A stretch of 64,000 bases of DNA from Denticeps clupeoides (lineage: Eukaryota; Chordata; Actinopteri; Clupeiformes; Denticipitidae). Below are positions 55,675-64,000 of this stretch, one piece after another. The stretch lies in NCBI RefSeq assembly GCF_900700375.1, contig NC_041723.1, positions 16,979,763-17,043,762 on the forward strand, in the 5' to 3' direction. The number at the start of each line of letters is the position of its first letter. Position 1 is the first letter of the stretch. A program made the translations under genes and the position numbers. The notes beneath the pieces were generated by a model, which was given only the letters and a program-made list of their open reading frames with translations, was not told where the DNA came from and did no database searches.

Positions 55675-56909
55675 TTCCCCCCTGTGCTAGTGTAATACAT
55701 TCGGGGTAAAAGTGCAAGGGCAGGACTGTGACATCAAGGGCTATTCTCTATTAATCTGTAAAATCGGCAGACCATCGTGCAAGAATGGCCGGTGAACAGG
55801 TAGGCTGCTGAACACAATGTTGCCAAATACGCTTATTTTAAATTACCTTTGCTAATGCTATTAGGTCGGATTTAAATGCAAAAACAATTGGTTATTTTTA
55901 AAACTCTTTTTTTATTGTTATCGTCATGTGTGTTCAACGTCTTTCGAGAGCGACACCTTAATTTGCGTTACGTGGTTTTATATTTATATCACCACATCTG
56001 GCAACACGTGCTGGACTCGGGTAGTAGCCATCTGTTCAGCTAGCTGGGAGAGTACCAAATATTTCATTTAAAGCAATGAATTATTTCAATCAAAATGCAT
56101 GCTGAATTCCTATGCGAGGCGTAAGTCTTAATATAAATTCATATTTTGATATAAGAAAGGGTTTATTCATTTAACACAGAGAACACCCGGAAGTCATATC
56201 CACGTTGTTAGACGCCACTCCCACTGTTGCTAGGATATATGGAGGAATTTTCTATGCAGTCAGATAACTAAGCGTTCTTTCTTTCTTCTTTCTTTCTTTC
56301 TTTCTTTTTTTTCTTTCTTTCTTTCTTTACCTTCCCTTATACAACGAGCAATATGTTTATTAACATGCTTCAATAGATAAATGCAAATTCTCTTTATATT
56401 CATTATATTCCATTCCATAGCACTCTCACAACAACATTTGTCAACATAGTCAGAAAAAAATATAACGAAGAAGTGGCCAAAATTTCGCCACTGGCAGCGT
56501 AGTAGTGTGAGTTCTGGCGAAACAGCGCCACCCTGCGGAGGAGGGAGAGTTCGCCGCCGCCGTGACGGAGTGAACGGGGACGACGGCAGAATGAGGGTGG
56601 ACAGCAGTCGGTGCTGAAACCAGACCCAGTTCACGTAAGAATTCGGAATGAGACGCGTTACTTCCAGTGTTTCAAGAAGTAAGCCGACGAGGGACCGCGG
56701 AGGCCGGCGCAGTTAATCCTACACGGAGAGTGTTGCGCTCGTCACCCTCCACGACAGAAAGTGGGAATGCGTGGAAATTGTTTGCCGGATCATCATTTTC
56801 TTCGCTGACCGAATCGCGTAGGCTACATGCCCTAAATGCCAAGGACCGAGAAGACAACTCCAACTTCCAATGTGATGCATCTGTACGAGAGGAATATTAC
56901 TCGACTAAG
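55675..56909. other. Divergent promoter region of lrrc61 and cib2
   Basis: The two genes are transcribed away from each other. Contains a (TTTC)n tract (about 56277-56328), a GC-rich block at about 56520-56600 that may be the cib2 promoter, and the cib2 5' UTR. Confidence 0.5.
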
Positions 56910-57229
56910 ATGGGTAATAAGCAAACGATATTTACTGATGAACAGCTAGACGCGTACCAGGTAATTTCCTCCCTTGTTAGAACCTTTCTCAACCTTTTGC
57001 AGTCTTCTGCAAAATTAGAACAAGATAAGAAATAGCATACATACCGACAAGGAACACCAATTTAAAATATGAACATTCAACAGAGTAAAAATGAATGGTA
57101 GGGTGCCGTAAAATACCTCATGCAGAGTCGAATTTGTGGCTTTCTAAGCAGACCGCGTTTATTGTGGTACACAGTAAAATGATGTCAGTTCACCTGCCGG
57201 GTTTGGTTTGTGTTTGTGTTTGTGATCCC

Positions 57230-57268
<39 letters not shown>

Positions 57269-60200
57269 GTCTAAATCTCTTGCCAATTGGGCAGGTTTAT
57301 TATTCTCTAATAATTAATATTTTTTTGTATGTGTGTGTATAAATATGTCTCTATTTACCCCTTAATGTATGGTTCTCTTTTGTTGCAATATTGGCTGCAT
57401 TCTTGCCTGTGAGAGTGTCCACAGCTCTGGTTAGGCTGCTTGGAAAGGACATTGCATAATAACACTTCACAAGACCTGTGAAAGAGATTTGAGTCTTGGA
57501 AGGAAGTGCAACGGTCAGAAATACTTTCACTCAGGTCTTTTCTTTTCTTTTCTTTTCTTTTCTTTTCTTTTCTTTTCTTTTCTTTTCCACCCCCAAATGC
57601 CACTATCTCATCCATTCTTCAGTGTACAATGTGGGTCAATGAGCCAGTCCTTCTGCATCACCGTGGCTCCCCATGCAAATCCAGGCATAACCCTCTTCCA
57701 GAAAATTCTTTCAGTTGTCCAGCCTCATATGCCATCATTCCCTCGCCGTCATTTGCAGCAGCCCCTGAACGGATGTGTGTGTTTTTTTTTTTTTCGTGAT
57801 TTACGCCGTGGTCATACCGTATTCTTGTTCACATAATTGCCACACATAAACTATTTCGTTCTGCCCCGCCTGAGTTACGGCCGTTGCTATAGGTTGAGTT
57901 TATCTGTGCCATCTGAAGAGTGCTGAGCGGGGGCTGGATACGGTTTCAGCGCCCCGAACAGCAGCATGCTGAGCAGCATGTCTATTGTTCTTTGTAACAA
58001 TAACCTGCTGTGGTGGTGGTGGTGGTGGTGGTCTCAAGAAGCTTCATCCTATTCCACAGCATTTTTTTTCAAGCGATTCGGTGAAACTTAATAATTTAAA
58101 ACCAGCAGGTCTCATAGGTTATCTGGAAACTGTACCCAGAGAAGAGAATTTGTCTCCCTCGTCACTCTAGATTGTCTTAATGCCATCTTCAGTTTGATAC
58201 TCAAGGTTTCCTGGAAATGGTTATCTGTTATTTCATGCCTATGAATTCACGTCCCTAATCTAATGCTGTTTGGCCACACGATTTGAAGGTATTTCATAAA
58301 TATATGACATACAAATTATGAATCTGCAATATATATGTGTGTGTGTGTGTGTATGTGTGTGTGTGTAAATGATTTCATCAGACATTAGTATTGTATTTTT
58401 ATCAGAGAAGTATAATGATGAAAGCCCATTGCAGCAGTGCATCTGTTCACCAGGTTGTGGCTAGGTGGCTTCAGGCCACAGATCGCTCTGTAATCAACCT
58501 GGGAGTAAAATCCTTGCTTCAGTGGAGCTTGGCCGTTTGGCTGATGGGGACGTTTTGTCAGGATCCTGCACAGTCAGATGGTTTTCGAACATTAAATCAT
58601 ATTTCTTTGCAGGTTGTCAGGTTGCCGTTTTACTCATTGTGTGGCGCAGATTTGACGGTTTCCATTGAAAACCATTATTTTCTTCAGGGTTTCTGTGACA
58701 TGAGAATGAAAACATATATTGAACAAATTAGAAAGTGACCAGTGAGCACACGTGACGTCTGTGAGAAGCATTCCAATTCAGCACTGGGGCATTTATCCCT
58801 TTAACTACAAGCCATGTGGCCTTACTTCACGCTGCACAGAATTACACTCCAATATTTCAAATTAACGAGCAACTAATGATATTCAAAGGCTAATGGCCAT
58901 AAATCTTGGAATGACGTCTCAGGGTTCAGTGGCGAATTCTTCTTTTTTTTGCATAACTGGCATGCAGCAGAGGAAGGTAAACATCATAAAAGGAAGATAA
59001 ATCTCGTGCCCGTAAACCTGCCTCTGGCACTTGGCACTGTCGCGTACAGAGACGGCAGAGGGCCCTTACGAACAAGTCCGGACTCAAATAGAGTTTGATG
59101 TGCCAACTTTCCATGTCACACCTAGAGACAACCCCCGGGGTCGGATTACCAGGCCTTTGTGTCGCGTGTGATGTGGCACTTTTGCAGACATGGTTTCATC
59201 ACTGGTGGCCATATTGCACAATGGCCAGGTGTCAGGTGCCATGGTCACTAAACTGAAGTAAAAGACAAACCATAAGCATCCTGTTTGTTCTTCATTGTGT
59301 CCTGCAGTCAATTGTACTGTTGAATAATGTGAACAGTGTGTGGGAATCTTGCAAGCAAGAGTGAACAGATGAAAAGCTTTCGTCAACTGTAACATAGTAA
59401 CTGTCACTGCATTTGCCAGCAATTTCAATTTGAGGGCGAGAATGTCTAACTGTACACGTATTATTCTTTATGAATTAAAATGATATCATATTTGTATACA
59501 GTATGGAGACAAGTGTAAACAAAGCAAAATATTTCAGAGTTTATGCTCTTCAAAGCATTGAACTTTTGCTGTGATTTAAACATTTTCTAAATGCTTTTCT
59601 AAAACATCTTAAATTAGACAGTGGTGCTGGGTTTACACCAGGAGAACTTGTTGAGAACTTGTTGGACATTTTGCATTGTGTCTTTATTGGTTTTCACAAT
59701 AAAATAAAAAAGGTAGCAGCAGAATTACAATTAAATACAAAATGGGAACACAGTCGGACATTCCTTCACTTTCTTAAAGAAACAACCCCACATCCCCCCA
59801 CCACCCCCAAAACAGTAATAATTGAGTAATTATAACAATATTTTAATTAGCTTGTTCATGATCCTATCATGACTGTGCAAAGCAGTCATGAATAAATCTA
59901 CATTAGTATGAAAAAGTAAACGAGTTTTACCGGGTCCCACTGGTTTCTGTCAGCCTGATGATTTTTTTAATTTGCTGCGTTATGTTGTGTGACCCTCAAC
60001 ATTTGCCATTTCTTTGTGCATCCTCAAAAGGATGCAAAAAGCACATGTTGAAACCCCAGTCTGCTTTAATATCTTTGTCAGGGAAAAAACCTTACCATTG
60101 CTGTATAGTGACCTTGTGACTTGTTGCTGTGTCCAGTCTTGCCAGTCCAGTCTATGACCTGTGTCTCTTTCTTTTTTAGTAAATGACTGTTTCAACTTAT

Positions 60201-61136
60201 ATGTGAAATTGATGATCATTGTGTACCTTTTTGGTATAAGTGATTGATCATATGATGAAGTGAAGTGAAGTGACTGTTTTTGTCATTGTGATACACTGCA
60301 GAACAGCACACGATGACACAACAAAATGTGTCCTCTGCTTTTAACGCATCATCCTTTTTTTTGTTTGCTCACTTAGCATTCTTTATCACACGTACCTAAA
60401 ACTTCACGTTTCCTGTATCAGATTCTTTTTAGCCTTCATCGTAGTGTTCTTAGCATCCATTAAGCAGGTGTGCAAAATCTTTTGACTGTCTATCAATGTG
60501 CCACTGAGGTGCTACTGAGCAAAGTACCGTCACCACACACTGCTCCCAGGCGCCTTTCACGGCTGCCCACTGCTCATTAAGGGTGATGGTTAAATGCAGA
60601 GGACACATTTTGTTGTGTCACCATGTGCTGTGCTTCACAATGCCAATCACTTCACTTTCACTTTCTTTCACTTACTCTTAAGAAAAGTGGATTTTTGCTT
60701 TACAACGTGTGTAATGTCACAGTGGAAAAGGGAGGCACAAACGCTTGACATCGTGCTAAATTATAGTATTTAATAAATGAAAAGGCACAATAACCACAAA
60801 CATAAAGAGAACCTGTAGCACCACAATGAAGCATCAACACTTCACAACAATGCAGGAGACCAATGTGCAGGCATGCAGACGTATACAGACCAATAAAGGG
60901 TCCCAATAATCAGGTCAACTGCCACCAACCGGTTAAACTCAGTGACGCCTGAACATTACAATGTGAATATAAGTGTATATCTGATTAGATGAAATAATTA
61001 AAATAATAACTATAATATCTCTTCATGAATAATGTACAATGTGTAAATATAATGTATATCTCAACCATTTAAGTTACTGTTACTTTTTTCTTTCTTCACA
61101 GGACTGCACGTTTTTCACGCGTAAGGAAATTCTTCG
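56910..61136 (+). CDS. cib2: Calcium and integrin-binding family member 2, first two coding exons
   Basis: Exon 56910-56960 encodes MGNKQTIFTDEQLDAYQ and exon 61102-61136 encodes DCTFFTRKEILR with a donor at 61137. Both match the start of CIB2, an EF-hand protein that carries an N-myristoylation Gly2 and works in hair-cell mechanotransduction and calcium/integrin signalling. The EF hands lie in later exons, which were not found in 61.2-64.0 kb and so are beyond the window. The initiating ATG is fixed by the myristoylation motif; the frame upstream is open for about 81 codons but has no in-frame ATG. Confidence 0.93.
57233..57266. repeat. Homopolymer C34 in cib2 intron 1
   Basis: 34 consecutive C residues. 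The complementary G-run is a strong quadruplex former. Confidence 0.9.
57537..57587. repeat. (CTTTT)n microsatellite in cib2 intron 1
   Basis: About ten pentanucleotide units without interruption. Confidence 0.95.
58334..58367. repeat. (GT)n microsatellite in cib2 intron 1
   Basis: About 16 GT units, one interrupted by A. Confidence 0.9.
60490..60665 (+). repeat. tRNA-derived SINE, family B, head-truncated
   Basis: Starts at GTGCCACTGAGGTGCTACTG and runs through GGCTGCCCACTGCTCATTAA to TCACTTCACTTTCACTTTC. A minus-strand tail scrap of the same family lies at about 60250-60350. Confidence 0.75.
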
Positions 61137-64000
61137 GTGAGTAGCATCACTCTTGCTTTTAAACACTGTTGTGTTCACTTGGTCTCCAGTTGGTTGTGTT
61201 CCCTCCAAACAAGTAGTTCTGTTCATAACCCCCCAGCATCTGGACAACAAGTTCTGTTTTTCCCTACAAAAAAAATCTATTGTGGAGACTGTGGCCAACA
61301 CTCTGTTCAGCAGACCAGCACAGTTGTCTTATCTGGCTCATCACTCCATGCTCTATTTGCCCTGTCTGCTGCCACCTATTAGCCACATGTACTGAGCCAA
61401 TACATCACCTTTCTCATATCACTATACACTCATCAGTGCACATGTAGATGATGGGTTTTCCATGGACACACCGCGCTGACATTATTGTCTTCTACTTAAG
61501 CATTAATCAATGATAGACAGAGGACTATAACCACATTTTAGATAGAGGACCAAATATCTATTGTGATATATAAGAGGAATAAAAACACATCTACCCATCC
61601 AGCCCTTTATTTTGTTTTATAATTTTAAATGAATCGAACATCATACATGCAAATGTATCAATAACCAAACATGCCGATTATAAGATTATAAGTCCCCCTG
61701 CATTATGTCAGAAATACAAATAGCACATAAATACTGAGATTACTGCGTAACCAGGGTAACTCTAATCAACCTTCTGGACTGGCCAATTGAAGATCCTCAG
61801 GATTTACTATCTCAGACATTGACTGAACTGCACCACCAGCAGCCATGTTCTCCTCACTGTGACCAGGTTCAGAGTTCAGGTAGACCTCAGGAACATTTGG
61901 TACTCAGAGTCCAAGATGAAGAACACTGAGAATGCATCCCAGCAGCCACCCTCAATTTATCATGCTGCTCTTTCTTTCTTTTTTCCTCCCATGTGTCGTT
62001 ATCAGAATGTCTCACCGCCATCCCTCTTGGCAGGCCGCAGCAGCCAGCGGGGCGTGTAATTGGCTGTTCCAGGAGCTTCAGTAGCAGGAAGCTGTGTCAT
62101 TGGGAAGCTGTGTCAGTGGCTCACTGCAACACGTTGCAGTTTTTTTTTTCATTTGGTCGTTGTGTAAATGCTGTCGGGTTCAGCAGAAGCTGAAACAGAG
62201 CCAGAGGAGTTGTACTGATTACATCCCATTCAGAAATGCCAAAAACAGGATATACAACACGCTGAAATACAACACAAACAACAGGACCCAGAACTAATAC
62301 TGCAGCCAATCACTGCCATCGCTTGTGTCATCGGCCTGGGTGGCTGCCCTCCAAGAGCTGAGCTATGTCCATTTGGGCATGTCTCACTGTTGCCATAAGT
62401 AATTGAACAATCTAATTATTTGTACATTTTTATTACTATTATTGATATGTTCATTTGTCAAACCAACAGAACAAACAGTACAGAGTTTATGATGCCCATT
62501 CAGGGCTATCTCTGGCTATATGTCGTACGCCCTGAGGGATTCAGTCGTTGCTATTCACAGAATGGCAAGGGTGGGATATAAATGGTTATCAGTGTTTGTA
62601 ATGGAATATGTCACAGGACCTGATCAAACGTCACTCTTGATTGCAATGTGCCAGACTAACATCAAGCTAGTCCACAAAAGCGCCATTTCTAGACACGTTT
62701 TTATTAAATACTAATAGACCATAATCAGACTGTTTTTATGGGGTCATTGTTATCTAATCAGCACCAGTGCAGTTGTTGCTAATGGAATTACTGTCCATAA
62801 AAAAGTATCAAGAATTCACACACACCATCAGCATTATCATCAAGAGGTCAAAACAATAAAAATTAGTTTATTTCTGCTATTATTTTTACATGACAAGAAA
62901 CGCAGAGTAGCGGGGTGCAGTGGATTTCAGACGTTGCGAAGGCTCCTACTCAGATGAGGCTGAAGGGTAGAAAAGGGTTGAAACCTTCATCCCAGTCTGT
63001 TCACCTCATCCAATTATTTTCTGGTAAATTGAGCTGTGAGCTGCAGAACATTGGTGCTACTTCAGATGTGGTCCTCAAATCCAGGCCTTGTTTTCAGTTA
63101 CTCCTGTTCGCTTGCAACAAGACTACATGACCAAGACTATAAATAAACTTTTTTTTGCAATGTGATCAGCAGGCACGTGCAGGGGGGGGGGGGGGCACCT
63201 GCCCCTTTTGTCTTTGATGCCCCAAGTGCCCTTTTTATCTGCTTTCTTAAATGTATTTTTTAATTAATGTATTATTAGCAGTGTATGTGTAGGCCTGCCT
63301 GTGCCCCTCAACAATAACATTTAACTATTAAAACTATAACTATAACCAATGAATGCTTATTGTTGGCCGAGCGGGCACGAGTTTCCGGAAAGGAGCTAGC
63401 CAATAGTACGCAATGTGGAGCTGTGCAGCTGAATGTGAATAATTAACGGCGCAGCAGAGTAAAACCGCCGGTAAGTGTAGACGAGGCAGGCATGGGTCTG
63501 TGGGACTGGGACATGTGGGTATTTTAACACCCAGGCTTTTTCAGTGAGATAGTTTAACCCCGGTTTATTCAAAAATGGCTATTCTTTCTCCATTCAGTGT
63601 GTGTTGCCTCCTCTCCCCCTCCCCTTCCCTGTTTATCTGACCGGATTAGTTTTCCCATCTTCTTGAATCACTAAAATTCCTCATCCCCATGTCTTGTGTA
63701 TTTAGCTCAGGCTAAGTTAGATCACACAACTCCAGTACTACTGACACTGAAGTTGCTTATTTGATGCTTTCACCGTCCGTTCTACTCGCTAATTGTCGTT
63801 GCTTTACTAGCGAACAGCTACACAAGCCCCTCTCTTCTCTAGTCTCGTCCTGCGAGACACACACGCACAGCCTGCTTCAGTTCAGACAGCTCTTGTTGCA
63901 TTCAAGTTCATCACGTAACTTTCACCTGCTGAACGTTTAGATCAAAATGAAAGAATATATTCACTCCAGTCTCCAGTCCAGTGTACTATAGTATTTCTGA
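61137..64000. other. cib2 intron 2 (continues past the window)
   Basis: No further cib2 exon seen. A G14 run at 63182-63195 marks the start of a probable DNA-transposon end (from about 63170). Otherwise nothing recognised. Confidence 0.5.
63170..64000. mobile_element. Possible start of a hAT-type element running off the window
   Basis: CAGGCACGTGCAGGGGGG… followed by GCACCTGCCCC is a recurrent fish transposon terminus. Further in, a GC-rich block (63360-63500) with a donor-like CCGGTAAGTG looks like a promoter and untranslated first exon. The other end is outside the window. Confidence 0.35.

Overview
This 64 kb window is nuclear DNA of a ray-finned (teleost) fish. It has compact multi-exon vertebrate genes with GT-AG introns, many Tc1/mariner, hAT and tRNA-SINE copies of fish type, and no bacterial gene architecture. 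The exons below were assembled by hand from splice signals, phase and remembered family sequences. No database search was run.

Layout. (1) 419-8178, plus strand: the last eight coding exons of a proprotein convertase of PCSK5 (PC5/6B) type. They encode a Cys-rich furin-repeat region, a membrane span and an acidic cytoplasmic tail; the catalytic part lies to the left of the window. (2) 12264-13583, plus: an intronless-CDS core-2/core-4 beta-1,6-GlcNAc transferase, closest to GCNT3. (3) 13.6-30.8 kb: a 17 kb gene-poor, transposon-rich stretch. It holds two Tc1/mariner copies plus a remnant, a hAT derivative, LINE tails, solo-LTR-like fossils and a decayed multi-exon SAMD3-like/C2H2 locus on the minus strand. 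(4) 30968-31964, plus: ribosomal protein S27-like. (5) 32532-35588, minus: a type-A DnaJ co-chaperone (dnaja4), tail to tail with S27. (6) 39802-43628, plus: acsbg1, a bubblegum acyl-CoA synthetase. (7) 45874-51919, minus: idh3a, the NAD-isocitrate dehydrogenase alpha subunit. (8) 53445-55674, minus: lrrc61. (9) 56910-61136, plus: the first two coding exons of cib2, which continues beyond the window.

The order and relative strands dnaja4(-) acsbg1(+) idh3a(-) cib2(+) match the human 15q25 neighbourhood, read in reverse. GCNT3 and RPS27L are also human chromosome 15 genes. PCSK5 is on human chromosome 9, which is paralogous to 15q. lrrc61 (human chromosome 7) sits between idh3a and cib2 and is the outsider in the block. 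The genes do not form one pathway: they cover protein processing, mucin glycosylation, ribosome and chaperone function, fatty-acid activation, the TCA cycle and calcium/integrin binding.

Most notable observations: a nearly perfect 277-bp copy of an internal exon-plus-intron piece of the convertase gene placed 3 kb upstream inside its own intron, with a 22-bp flanking duplication; the SAMD3-like/C2H2 composite locus cut by a foldback MITE; a family of solo-LTR-like elements with clean 5-bp target duplications; and promoter features of the S27-like and dnaja4 genes (CRE, weak p53-like site, heat-shock element, 21-bp minisatellite).
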